From Candidatus Caenarcanales bacterium (GTDB lineage: Bacteria; Cyanobacteriota; Vampirovibrionia; Caenarcaniphilales; Caenarcanaceae): a stretch of 38,469 bases of DNA. Of the stretch, positions 6,700-14,239 are shown piece by piece. A program made the translations under genes and the position numbers. The notes beneath the pieces are model-generated. The model was not told where the DNA came from. It was given only the letters and a program-made list of their open reading frames with translations, and ran no database searches. Location of the stretch: NCBI GenBank assembly GCA_947489925.1, contig CANLFK010000001.1, positions 1 through 38,469 of the forward strand, in the 5' to 3' direction. How positions within the stretch are numbered: position 1 is the stretch's first letter; each line of letters begins with the position of its first letter.

Positions 6700-9600
6700 T
6701 TAAAATTCCAAATTGTATTCCTGTAAAGATTTAACTGAAAATTTACCCGAGTTTTGATTTAATGATTTAAAAGCTTCAACTGTCGCTATTCCACCCGCTA
6801 AAGTGGTAATTAAAGGAATATCCATTAAAACCGCCAAACGCCTCATGGACATATTATCTTGCAAAGCTTCTTTTCCTTTTGGAATATTTACAATTAATGA
6901 AATCTTCCTTTCAGTCAAGAAGCTAATAATATTCGGTTCTTTTTCTTTGGCTTTACGCACAAAATGAGTATTTAAATCATTATCTTTCAAAAATTTATAA
7001 GTGCCTTCTGTTGTATAAAGCTGAAAGCCCAAATCCAGAAAATCCTTGGCAAGTGTAATTAAAGATTTATTTTTTTCCCAATCACTAACACTCAAAAAGA
7101 CATTATGTCCACCACGCAAAATATTTTGTCCGGCCGCAATTTGTCCTTTGGCAAAGGCTAAACCAAAATTATGATCAATTCCCATTACCTCACCAGTTGA
7201 ACGCATTTCTGGACCCAAAGCAATTTGACAACCGGGGAATTTTTTAAAAGGTAAAACCGCTTCTTTGACCGCCACAATTCCCTTTTTGGTAAATTCTTTA
7301 AATGAATAATTAGTGGATAATATTTTTTTTGCTTTCAATTCTTTTAAACTATGCCCTAGCATCAATAAAGTACCAATTTTTGCCCACGCAATGCCAGTCG
7401 CTTTTGCAATAAATGGCACAGTTCTAGACGCTCTGGGATTAACTTCAAGTATATAAATCGTATTTTCTCGAATGGCAAATTGAATATTCATATGTCCAAT
7501 AACGCCCAATTCATATGCTAAAGCTTCGGTAGCCAAAATAATTTCATCAATTTGATCTTCGCTTAAAGTATTAGGTGGCGTAACGCAAGAACTATCACCG
7601 CTATGAATTCCAGCTCTTTCAATATGTTCAATAATGCCAGCAACAATTACTTCTTTACCATCAGAGACTGAATCGACATCAATTTCAATTGCATTATCCA
7701 AAAATTCATCAAGCAAAACTGGCCAAATAATTCCTCGATTAGTCATATTATTCAGCCATTCTTGTAATTCGTCTACATTAAAAACAACTTGCATAGCTTG
7801 TCCGCCTAGCACAAAACTTGGCCTAACTAAAAGAGGGAAACCAACTTTTTCAGCTAATTCCATTACTTCTTCAGGCTTGTCAGCTATGGCACTTCTGGGC
7901 TGATTTAAACCTAATTTATTAATAATTAAATTGAATTCATGCCTATTTTCAGCTCTCAAAATTTGCTTTACTGAAGTTCCTAAAATCTTTACTCCTTCTT
8001 CTTCTAAAGCTTGAGCAATATTTAAAGGAGTTTGCCCGCCCAGTTGGACAATTACACCCAAAGGTTTTTCTTCTTGATAAACAGCCAAAACATCTTCAAC
8101 CGTTACTGGCTCAAAATATAAACGATCCGAAATATCAAAGTCAGTCGAAACCGTTTCTGGATTAGAATTAATCATAATACTTTCATAATTCATTTCTCTC
8201 AGAGCCAAACTTGCATGTACACAACAATAATCAAATTCAATTCCTTGCCCAATTCGATTAGGACCGCCACCCAAAATAATTACTTTTTGCTTATCTGATG
8301 GTAAAACTTCATTTTCTTTTTCATAGGTTGAATAATAATATGGTGTCTGAGAGTCAAATTCCGCCGCACAAGTATCAACCATTTTAAAGACGGGTTTAAT
8401 TTCAAGCTTTTGTCTTAATTCTCTAAACTCAATTTCATTTATATTCAAAGCCTTGGCTAATTGCCCATCACTAAAGCCTAAAGCTTTTAATTTTTCAATT
8501 TGACTAATTTGTTCCGCTTGTTCAGTCAATAATCCAGTTTTTTCAAAGTTTTTATATTCATCAAAAATCAGCTTCAAATGAGTCAAAAACCAAATATCAA
8601 TTTTGCAAGCTTTATAAATTTCTAAAACCGAACAATTCAATTCAAAAGCAAAATAAATTTGTTCAATCCGCTCTGGAATTGGTTTAGCCAAAAGGTTTAA
8701 AACTTTTTCTTTGGTCAAATTAGCTGGCAAATCAAAAGGTCCAAAGCCTTTCATATTTTTTTCTAGTCCTCTCAAAGCCTTTTGAAAAGATTCAGCAAAA
8801 GTACGACCCATTGACATAACTTCACCGACTGATTTCATTTGAGTTCCCAAAGTCTTGTCTGCACCGGGAAACTTTTCGAAGGCAAACCGTGGAATTTTGG
8901 TTACAACATAATCAATACTTGGTTCAAAAGCGGCTTTAGTATTTTTGGTTATTTCATTTGGCAATTCATCGAGCGTATAACCAATAGCTAATTTGGCGGC
9001 GATTTTGGCAATCGGATAACCAGTTGCTTTACTAGCCAAGGCACTTGAACGGCTAACCCGTGGATTCATTTCAATAACTACAATATTTCCATTTTTCGGA
9101 TTAATAGCAAATTGAATATTACAACCACCGCATTCAACGCCAACTCCACGGATTAATTTGATAGCTTGATTTCTTAAAACTTGATATTCTTTATCGCTTA
9201 AAGTCTGTGCTGGAGCTACTGTAATTGAGTCTCCAGTATGAACACCCATTGGATCAAAATTTTCGATTGAGCAAATAATAATGACATTGTCCGCCAAATC
9301 ACGCACTACTTCAAGTTCATACTCTTTCCAGCCAGTTAAGTCTTCTTCGAGTAAAACTTGACTAGTTGGGCTTTCATTAAGGGCTTTACGCACCATTATT
9401 TCAAATTCAGCCATATTATAAGCAATGCCGCCACCGCTACCGCCAAGCGTAAAAGCTGGACGCAAAATAATCGGAAAGCCAATTTTTTCAGCAATTTTTT
9501 CAGCTTCTTCAATATCAGTTATTGTCTCAGAGCGAGCAGAGTTTAAACCTAAATCCGAAACAACTTTTTTAAACAAAGCTCTGTCTTCTGCTAATTTGAT

Positions 9601-9966
9601 GGATTCGAGCTTTGCACCAATTAATTCAATATTGTATTTGTCTAAAGTGCCGTCTTCAGCTAAAGAGACAGCCATATTTAAGCTAGTTTGCCCGCCCATA
9701 GTTGGTAATATGGCATTTGGTTTCTCTTTTTCAATAATTAATTTTAAAAACTCAGGCGTAATTGGCTCAATATAAGTTGTGTCTGCTAAGTCTGGGTCAG
9801 TCATAATAGTAGCTGGGTTTGAATTAACCAAAACTACTTCATAACCTTCGGCTTTTAAAGCTTTGCAGGCTTGCACTCCCGAATAATCAAATTCACAAGC
9901 TTGCCCGATAATAATTGGCCCAGCCCCGATGACTAATATTTTTTTTAGATCTGTTCTTTTTGGCAT
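6700..9966 (-). CDS. carB: Carbamoyl-phosphate synthase, large subunit
   Basis: CarB makes carbamoyl phosphate from bicarbonate, ammonia (delivered by the CarA glutaminase) and two ATP, feeding pyrimidine and arginine synthesis. The 1088-residue length is normal. Two homologous ATP-grasp halves are seen: the first opens KKILVIGAGPIIIGQACEFDYSG, with IILRPAFTLGGSGGG and VIEMNPRVSRSSALASKATG; the second opens KVIILGGGPNRIGQGIEFDYC, with LLVRPSFVLGGQAM and ILEVNPRASRTVPFIAKATG. A C-terminal MGS-type allosteric domain (about 940-1088) follows. carA is not in the window. The leader upstream of this ATG is duplicated at 12365-12456, where it serves the restriction endonuclease gene, so the R-M island has inserted in front of carB. 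Confidence 0.97.
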   Translation of the reverse strand: MPKRTDLKKILVIGAGPIIIGQACEFDYSGVQACKALKAEGYEVVLVNSNPATIMTDPDLADTTYIEPITPEFLKLIIEKEKPNAILPTMGGQTSLNMAVSLAEDGTLDKYNIELIGAKLESIKLAEDRALFKKVVSDLGLNSARSETITDIEEAEKIAEKIGFPIILRPAFTLGGSGGGIAYNMAEFEIMVRKALNESPTSQVLLEEDLTGWKEYELEVVRDLADNVIIICSIENFDPMGVHTGDSITVAPAQTLSDKEYQVLRNQAIKLIRGVGVECGGCNIQFAINPKNGNIVVIEMNPRVSRSSALASKATGYPIAKIAAKLAIGYTLDELPNEITKNTKAAFEPSIDYVVTKIPRFAFEKFPGADKTLGTQMKSVGEVMSMGRTFAESFQKALRGLEKNMKGFGPFDLPANLTKEKVLNLLAKPIPERIEQIYFAFELNCSVLEIYKACKIDIWFLTHLKLIFDEYKNFEKTGLLTEQAEQISQIEKLKALGFSDGQLAKALNINEIEFRELRQKLEIKPVFKMVDTCAAEFDSQTPYYYSTYEKENEVLPSDKQKVIILGGGPNRIGQGIEFDYCCVHASLALREMNYESIMINSNPETVSTDFDISDRLYFEPVTVEDVLAVYQEEKPLGVIVQLGGQTPLNIAQALEEEGVKILGTSVKQILRAENRHEFNLIINKLGLNQPRSAIADKPEEVMELAEKVGFPLLVRPSFVLGGQAMQVVFNVDELQEWLNNMTNRGIIWPVLLDEFLDNAIEIDVDSVSDGKEVIVAGIIEHIERAGIHSGDSSCVTPPNTLSEDQIDEIILATEALAYELGVIGHMNIQFAIRENTIYILEVNPRASRTVPFIAKATGIAWAKIGTLLMLGHSLKELKAKKILSTNYSFKEFTKKGIVAVKEAVLPFKKFPGCQIALGPEMRSTGEVMGIDHNFGLAFAKGQIAAGQNILRGGHNVFLSVSDWEKNKSLITLAKDFLDLGFQLYTTEGTYKFLKDNDLNTHFVRKAKEKEPNIISFLTERKISLIVNIPKGKEALQDNMSMRRLAVLMDIPLITTLAGGIATVEAFKSLNQNSGKFSVKSLQEYNLEF

Positions 9967-10050
9967 TTTAAAATTTAAATCTCAATTTCAGTAAAAATAA
10001 AACAAATTATTTTCTAATTTCCTTGACTAATTTTACTTTGATTTACTTCT
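9958..10050. repeat. Island-flanking direct repeat, copy A (carB leader)
   Basis: This segment, from the first codons of carB through its leader, aligns with 12365-12456 over 93 bases with about eight differences and one single-base gap. Shared landmarks are TTTTGGCATTTTAAA, CAGTAAAAATAAAACAAATT, TTTCTAATTTCCTTG and CTAATTTTACTTTGATTT. The two copies bracket the R-M island in the same orientation and each sits just upstream of a start codon. Confidence 0.85.
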
Positions 10051-10089
10051 TATAGCCAAAAAGAGTTGATAGCATTAGCTGAGGTATTT

Positions 10090-10387
10090 CTATTCTTTGT
10101 TTAATGCTTGAGCATTCTGTTCAGTCATTACTTTTTCTCTTTCATTAAAAGTTGCATTTGGTGGTAAACCTAATTGTTTGTTTAATGCTTGAGCATTCTG
10201 TTCAGTCATTACTTTTTCTCTTTCATTAAAAGTTGCATTTGGTGGTAAACCTAATTGTTTATTTACTGTTTGAGCATTCTCCTTGTCTTGAATGAACACT
10301 TTATCATTTTTAGGTTGAGATTCCCCCCCCGTTTTCAACTTTAGTATTGCTTCGCGCTGTTAAGGTTTGTGAAATTTTCATATTCAT
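10090..10387 (-). CDS. Tandem-repeat mini-protein, reading frame split by a G8 tract (possibly phase-variable)
   Basis: Read on the reverse strand, an ATG at 10387 (or 10379) opens MNMKISQTLTARSNTKVEN and then meets eight consecutive G (10323-10330). As sequenced, this frame ends six codons past the asparagine-plus-glycine run. With one G fewer (or two more) it runs straight into the second frame, GGESQPKNDKVF and onward, giving a protein of about 98 residues that ends at 10090. That second frame is otherwise open only from a TTG at 10338 with no ribosome-binding site. The protein is mostly a 27-residue repeat (NKQLGLPPNATFNEREKVM plus TEQNAQAL), present twice and starting a third time. No signal peptide or known domain is seen. 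It lies between the methyltransferase and carB inside the duplicated leaders. Either a slippage switch, a pseudogene or a sequencing error would explain the split. Confidence 0.5.
10096..10257. repeat. Tandem repeat, 2 x 81 bp plus partial third unit
   Basis: Units 10096-10176 and 10177-10257 are identical or nearly so, and a degenerate third unit starts at 10258 (about 24 bases). The 81 bp period is a multiple of three and encodes the 27-residue protein repeat. The identity suggests recent duplication and allows copy-number change. Confidence 0.9.
10323..10330. other. Homopolymer tract C8 (G8 on coding strand), candidate slippage site
   Basis: Eight C in a row stand out in AT-rich DNA. The tract lies at codons 20-22 of the mini-protein frame starting at 10387, and the two coding frames on either side join if the tract changes by one base. 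Confidence 0.7.
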
Positions 10388-10540
10388 TGTTTTATTGTTT
10401 GATTAAGTACATAAGTATTAACTTATCATAAAGTTTAGGTAAAAGTAAAGTTAAGAACAAAGATAGTTTTCTTGACTAATTTTACTTTAAATTTAATTAA
10501 TAGGTTTACTGGGAAGTTTTACGACTTTTTAGTCTGGATT
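10388..10540. promoter_or_regulatory. Leader of the repeat mini-protein with partial copy C of the shared leader motif
   Basis: In this 153-base spacer, 10466-10488 carries TTGACTAATTTTACTTT, the same core as in leader copies A (near 10022-10040) and B (near 12428-12446). Three start codons (carB, mini-protein, endonuclease) therefore have this motif about 50-90 bases upstream. On their strand it reads AAAGTAAAATTAGTCAA, containing TAAAAT, a possible -10 element. Nothing else is seen in the spacer. Confidence 0.4.
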
Positions 10541-11635
10541 TTATTCAATTTGATTTAAGAAATTAATTAAGCTTTTCCCGATTGCATAACCTAAGTTTAC
10601 AGGGACAGCATTTCCAATTTGCTTGTATTTAGAAGACATTGAACCTATGAATTCCCAATCATCTGGAAAAGTTTGAATGCGTGCGTATTCCCTAACTGTT
10701 AAAGGTCTTGTTTCGTCTGGATGGCATCTTTCAGTTTGATTTTGAGAAGGTGAACAAGTTAAAGTTAAAGATGGTTCTTGCCAAGATAATCTTCTAGCCA
10801 TGCCCGTTTTGCCACCGCCCATAAAATAACTTTTTTTCATATATTGTCTTTGTATTTCGTCTGGTAAATTTCTCCAATAACCACCAGCTGGAACTAAATC
10901 TAAAACTTTTTTCTTATTGATTGGATATTTTGCACCCTCTGAAAGTGGAACATCGCAATTATATAGATCACCTTTTTTTAGAGCATCTTTTAAATTCATC
11001 ATTTGGCTATAAGCTTTAGGCCACACAAATTCGCCTTTTTCAGCCAAATCTTGACGAATACCAATAATAATTAATCTTTCTCTTTTTTGCGGCACTTTAT
11101 AATTAACTGCTCTCAATAATTGAGGTTCAAGCACCAAATAACCAATATTTTCAAGCACTGATTTCATGGTTTCTAAAGTTTTTCCATCATCATGATTTAA
11201 TAAACCTCTAACATTTTCGCCCAGAAAAACTTTTGGCTGGGTTTCCTTGACAGCTCGGGCAAATTCAAAAAATAAAGTTCCTCTAATATCTTCAAAACCT
11301 AATTTGTTGCCAGCGTACGAAAAAGCCTGACAAGGAAAACCGCCTGAAATTATATCTACTTTGTGCAAAAACTCTGAAAAATCAATTTGAGAGATGTCTT
11401 TTTCTAAAATATTCCATTCAGGGCGATTATGAGCCAAAGTTTTACAAGCATCTTTATTTATTTCATTAAGTAAAATATGCTTAAATCCAGCCTTTTCAAA
11501 ACCCAAAGCCAAACCGCCAGCCCCAGCAAATAATTCAATTGAAGTAAAATCTTTAATTGGCAAAACTGATTCAATCTCTAAAGTGAAAATATTTTCTATT
11601 TTATTAGTGTTTGGTTTAAACAATAGTTGTTGCAT
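10541..11635 (-). CDS. DNA (cytosine-5)-methyltransferase of a type II R-M system
   Basis: The enzyme methylates cytosine in the recognition site of the partner endonuclease to protect host DNA. The 364-residue protein has the C5 motifs in order: motif I SIELFAGAGGLALGFEKAGF (33-52), motif IV GGFPCQAFSYAGNKLGF with catalytic Cys102, motif VI GENVRGLL (Glu140, Asn141), motif VIII QKRERLIIIG, and motif X QIGNAVPVNLGYAIGK at the C-terminus. The target-recognition region lies between VIII and IX. The ATG directly abuts the endonuclease stop (11636), so the two are translated together, endonuclease first. The genes sit in an island between duplicated carB leaders, which suggests horizontal gain. 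The target is inferred from the endonuclease as GGNCC or GGWCC. Confidence 0.95.
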   Translation of the reverse strand: MQQLLFKPNTNKIENIFTLEIESVLPIKDFTSIELFAGAGGLALGFEKAGFKHILLNEINKDACKTLAHNRPEWNILEKDISQIDFSEFLHKVDIISGGFPCQAFSYAGNKLGFEDIRGTLFFEFARAVKETQPKVFLGENVRGLLNHDDGKTLETMKSVLENIGYLVLEPQLLRAVNYKVPQKRERLIIIGIRQDLAEKGEFVWPKAYSQMMNLKDALKKGDLYNCDVPLSEGAKYPINKKKVLDLVPAGGYWRNLPDEIQRQYMKKSYFMGGGKTGMARRLSWQEPSLTLTCSPSQNQTERCHPDETRPLTVREYARIQTFPDDWEFIGSMSSKYKQIGNAVPVNLGYAIGKSLINFLNQIE

Positions 11636-12373
11636 TTAAAAATCTCCAAAGCCTTCATATTTATTAAAAGCCAATAAATAAATACTTTTTTCCAAATTAG
11701 AACTTATTTCTTTAAATTCGTTTACTACTGTATTCAGGGACTGTGTAGATTTAGTTTCTTTTAAAACATCATCAATAATTGTGGGTAAGGACTTACATAA
11801 TTTTTGAAAAGCTAATTTATCACCCGTTACTAATTCATAAAATTTATCGATCGAAACTTTTCTAATTCTATTATCTGAAACCAAATTACCATCTAAAGAT
11901 ACTTTCCAAGCTTCATTTTGGCTTTTCTTTGCAATGACTTCAACTAAAAAACATTGAGCTTGAGAATTTTTTAATAATATATTTTGCATTCTCATAAAAG
12001 TTTTTTGAGCAGAGGATGAATTCATTGTATTGTGCTTATTTTTCAGCTCAACAAAAATACTCAATTTCTCATTTATAATATCAAATCCTTGCTTTGGAAC
12101 AGACCAGTCTTTGTTTATATATTTAAATATATTCTGGTGAAAATAACCAATATGATTATTATTAGATTTATCTATTTGTCTTAAAATTTCGCTCTCAATT
12201 ATATCTTCTAGCTTTTTAGAATAAACTTTTGAATCAAATGTTAGCTTAATTGGATCAATCAGGTTTTTATTAAATTCTTTGAGATTTATACTAAATCGAT
12301 ACTTAGAGACAATACTCCGAACATGATTAAATATCTTTTCATCTTCAATAAAACCTAAATTATATTTTGGCAT
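11636..12373 (-). CDS. Type II restriction endonuclease, Eco47II/Sau96I-like
   Basis: This 245-residue protein resembles the Eco47II/Sau96I family. Recognisable blocks are MPKYNLGFI at the start, NLIDPIKLTFDSKVY (37-51), NHIGYFHQNIFKYI (73-86), VPKQGFDIIN with Asp98, then FVELKNKHNTMNSSSAQKT with Glu109 and Lys111, forming a PD-(D/E)xK nuclease site, and FLVEVIAKKSQN. Family members cut GGNCC (Sau96I) or GGWCC (Eco47II); which applies here cannot be read from sequence. It precedes the methyltransferase with no gap. Its leader (12365-12456) is a copy of the carB leader and even its start shares MPK with CarB, so transcription may use a promoter captured from carB. No controller (C) protein gene is present. 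Confidence 0.82.
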   Translation of the reverse strand: MPKYNLGFIEDEKIFNHVRSIVSKYRFSINLKEFNKNLIDPIKLTFDSKVYSKKLEDIIESEILRQIDKSNNNHIGYFHQNIFKYINKDWSVPKQGFDIINEKLSIFVELKNKHNTMNSSSAQKTFMRMQNILLKNSQAQCFLVEVIAKKSQNEAWKVSLDGNLVSDNRIRKVSIDKFYELVTGDKLAFQKLCKSLPTIIDDVLKETKSTQSLNTVVNEFKEISSNLEKSIYLLAFNKYEGFGDF

Positions 12374-12456
12374 TTTAAATGTTGAATCTCAATTCAGTAA
12401 AAATAAAACAAATTAATTTCTAATTTCCTTGCCTAATTTTACTTTGATTTCTTTCT
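12365..12456. repeat. Island-flanking direct repeat, copy B (endonuclease leader)
   Basis: This is the partner of 9958-10050: 92 bases, same orientation, covering the first codons and leader of the endonuclease gene. Similarity fades beyond about 12456. It marks the outer edge of the inserted R-M island. Confidence 0.85.
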
Positions 12457-12516
12457 CTATCGTAAAAATAAAAATAAGTTTGATTATTTGTTAAAATATA
12501 AATCAGCAAAAAGCTT

Positions 12517-12600
12517 ATGAATACATGGAAAACCCAAAAAATTTCAGTTGAATTACTGGAAAGTGTTTTGCCGATTAATGAATCATTTTCTTTGGAATAG
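12517..12600 (+). pseudogene. Possible remnant of a C5 methyltransferase start (27 codons)
   Basis: An ATG at 12517 opens 27 codons ending in TAG. The stretch ELLESVLPINESFSLE resembles residues 19-36 of the neighbouring methyltransferase (LEIESVLPIKDFTSIELF) and stops where LFAGAGG would begin. The DNA similarity over about 40 bases is moderate, and the fragment is on the opposite strand to the R-M operon. It could be a decayed fragment of an earlier methyltransferase or chance. The rest of 12457-12614 shows no gene and probably holds the hemY promoter. Confidence 0.3.
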
Positions 12601-12614
12601 TATAAATTTTTAAT

Positions 12615-13952
12615 ATGAACAACTTAACTCAAACTCACGAAAATAATATTTTAGAATTAGCGATTATTGGCGGAGGAATTTCGGGCTTAAGTGCGGCTTT
12701 AAAAGCGAAAAAAGAGAGTGTTAATTTTGCTTTATTTGAATCCGAAAGTTGCTTGGGCGGTTGTATGCAAACTACTTTGCTAGATGATGAATTTGTGGCT
12801 GAACTTGGTCCAAATAGTTTTAGCTGGGGCGAGGCTTGGCAAGAAATTTTAAATACTTTAGAACTTAAACCTTTATTACAAAATCCAGAAGCCAAGCAAA
12901 AATTAATTTATGCCAATGGAGCTTTATATCCAGCCAGTAATCCTTTGACTTTATTTTTTAGTGATTTTATTAGTTTAAAGACTAAATGGGCAATTTGTAG
13001 CGAAATATTTAAAACAAGACCCGATAATTCACCATCAGAAGAAAGTATTAAAGATTTTTTTACTCGTAGATTTAATGCTGAATTTGTTAGTAAATTAATT
13101 GTGCCTTTAATTAGTGGAATTTATGCTGGAAATATTAGTAAACTATCGATGAGAGCGGTTTTTCCACTTTTAGCCGAGCTCGAACAAAAGCATAAATCTC
13201 TTATTTTGGGTTTTTTGATTAATAGTTTTAAATCCAAAACAAAAAAACTTAAACGAACAATTAACTCTTTTGATGGTGGATTTAAAGATTTAATTTTGGC
13301 TTTTAAAACTTATTTGGGCGAAGAAAATTTATATTTAAATCACAAATTAAATAGTTTAAAACAAAATAATAATATTTGGGAATTACACTTTGAGAGCGGT
13401 AAAATTATTAAAGCCAAAAATATAGTTCTCTCAATTCCAGCTTACCAAGCGGCTAAAATTTTACCTGAATATTTGGCTGATTTAAATCAAATTGAATATG
13501 CACCAATTATTACAATTACCGTTTGGCTCAAGGAAAGTAGCTTAAGCGAAAAAGACAAGCAAATTTATTTTAAATCATTTGGTTTTTTAAAAGCGGAAAA
13601 TGAAAATATTAATTTATTAGGTTTAATTTTTAATTCGGCTTTATTTCCTAATCGTTCTCCAGCAGATTATGTTTCAGGTACAGCTTTTCTGGGTGGTAAT
13701 TTTATTAATGAAAGCCAAATCGAAATTGAAAATATTGTCAAAAAAGACTTACTCAAAATTTTTAGCTCATTGAATGAAAATAGTATTGAAATTAAATTTA
13801 TAAAAAGCTGGATTCGAGGAATACCACAATATAATTTGGGACATTCAGCTTTAATCACAAAAGTAAAAAACCAATTACCTGATTCAATCAAATTAGTTGG
13901 TAATTATTTAACTGGAATATCACTCGAAGAAACTATCAAAAGTACATTTTAA
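12615..13952 (+). CDS. hemY: Protoporphyrinogen oxidase (HemY type)
   Basis: The FAD enzyme oxidises protoporphyrinogen IX to protoporphyrin IX, the penultimate step of protohaem synthesis. The 445-residue protein has the dinucleotide-binding motif AIIGGGISGLSAAL (16-29), then FESESCLGGCMQT, and the protoporphyrinogen-oxidase-like FVAELGPNSFSW segment. Middle blocks SKLIVPLISGIYAGNISKLSMRAVFPLL and NSFDGGFKDLI are typical of oxygen-dependent HemY of cyanobacteria and plants. The end (LVGNYLTGISLEETIKSTF) is the FAD-binding tail, clipped shorter than usual. Other haem genes are not in the window. In several bacterial lineages the symbol hemG is used for this enzyme. Confidence 0.88.
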   Translation: MNNLTQTHENNILELAIIGGGISGLSAALKAKKESVNFALFESESCLGGCMQTTLLDDEFVAELGPNSFSWGEAWQEILNTLELKPLLQNPEAKQKLIYANGALYPASNPLTLFFSDFISLKTKWAICSEIFKTRPDNSPSEESIKDFFTRRFNAEFVSKLIVPLISGIYAGNISKLSMRAVFPLLAELEQKHKSLILGFLINSFKSKTKKLKRTINSFDGGFKDLILAFKTYLGEENLYLNHKLNSLKQNNNIWELHFESGKIIKAKNIVLSIPAYQAAKILPEYLADLNQIEYAPIITITVWLKESSLSEKDKQIYFKSFGFLKAENENINLLGLIFNSALFPNRSPADYVSGTAFLGGNFINESQIEIENIVKKDLLKIFSSLNENSIEIKFIKSWIRGIPQYNLGHSALITKVKNQLPDSIKLVGNYLTGISLEETIKSTF

Positions 13953-13982
13953 GTATTGTGCAAAAATACATTAATTTGAAAA

Positions 13983-14059
13983 TGGGGCAGACGACGGGAC
14001 TCGAACCCGCGAAAACCGGAACCACAATCCGGAGCCTTAACCACTAGGCAACGTCTGCC
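13983..14059 (-). tRNA. tRNA-His (GTG), with encoded CCA
   Basis: On the reverse strand the acceptor GCAGACG pairs with CGTCTGC, and the extra G-1 (14059) faces discriminator C, the hallmark of tRNA-His. The anticodon loop in CCGGATTGTGGTTCCGG has anticodon GTG, the T arm is GCGGGTTCGAGTCCCGT, and CCA is encoded (13983-13985). It converges with hemY. Confidence 0.96.
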
Positions 14060-14239
14060 AAATCACTTTTTTAATTAAGAGCAAATAAGCTTTCAGAATT
14101 TTAACAGATTTTCTCAAATACCGTACAAAAATAAAAACAAAATAATTTAGAAATCAAACTCAGCTTTTTTTAGAGAATTATAAAGTTTTAACTCTGGCTT
14201 GAAAGTATAATTATAAGAACAAAAACACGAAATAAAAAA

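Noticed and set aside
7634..7903. Open frames on the plus strand inside carB (also 9358-9546 and 9425-9775)
   Set aside because: They are antisense shadows of a complete, well-conserved carB.
10323..10330. The C8 tract as purely a sequencing error
   Set aside because: An error cannot be excluded, but the position near a 5' end and the joining of two frames by one base make slippage worth testing, so it was kept as a finding.
13983..14059. tRNA-His as an integration site for a mobile island
   Set aside because: No integrase gene and no repeated tRNA 3' end were found near it.
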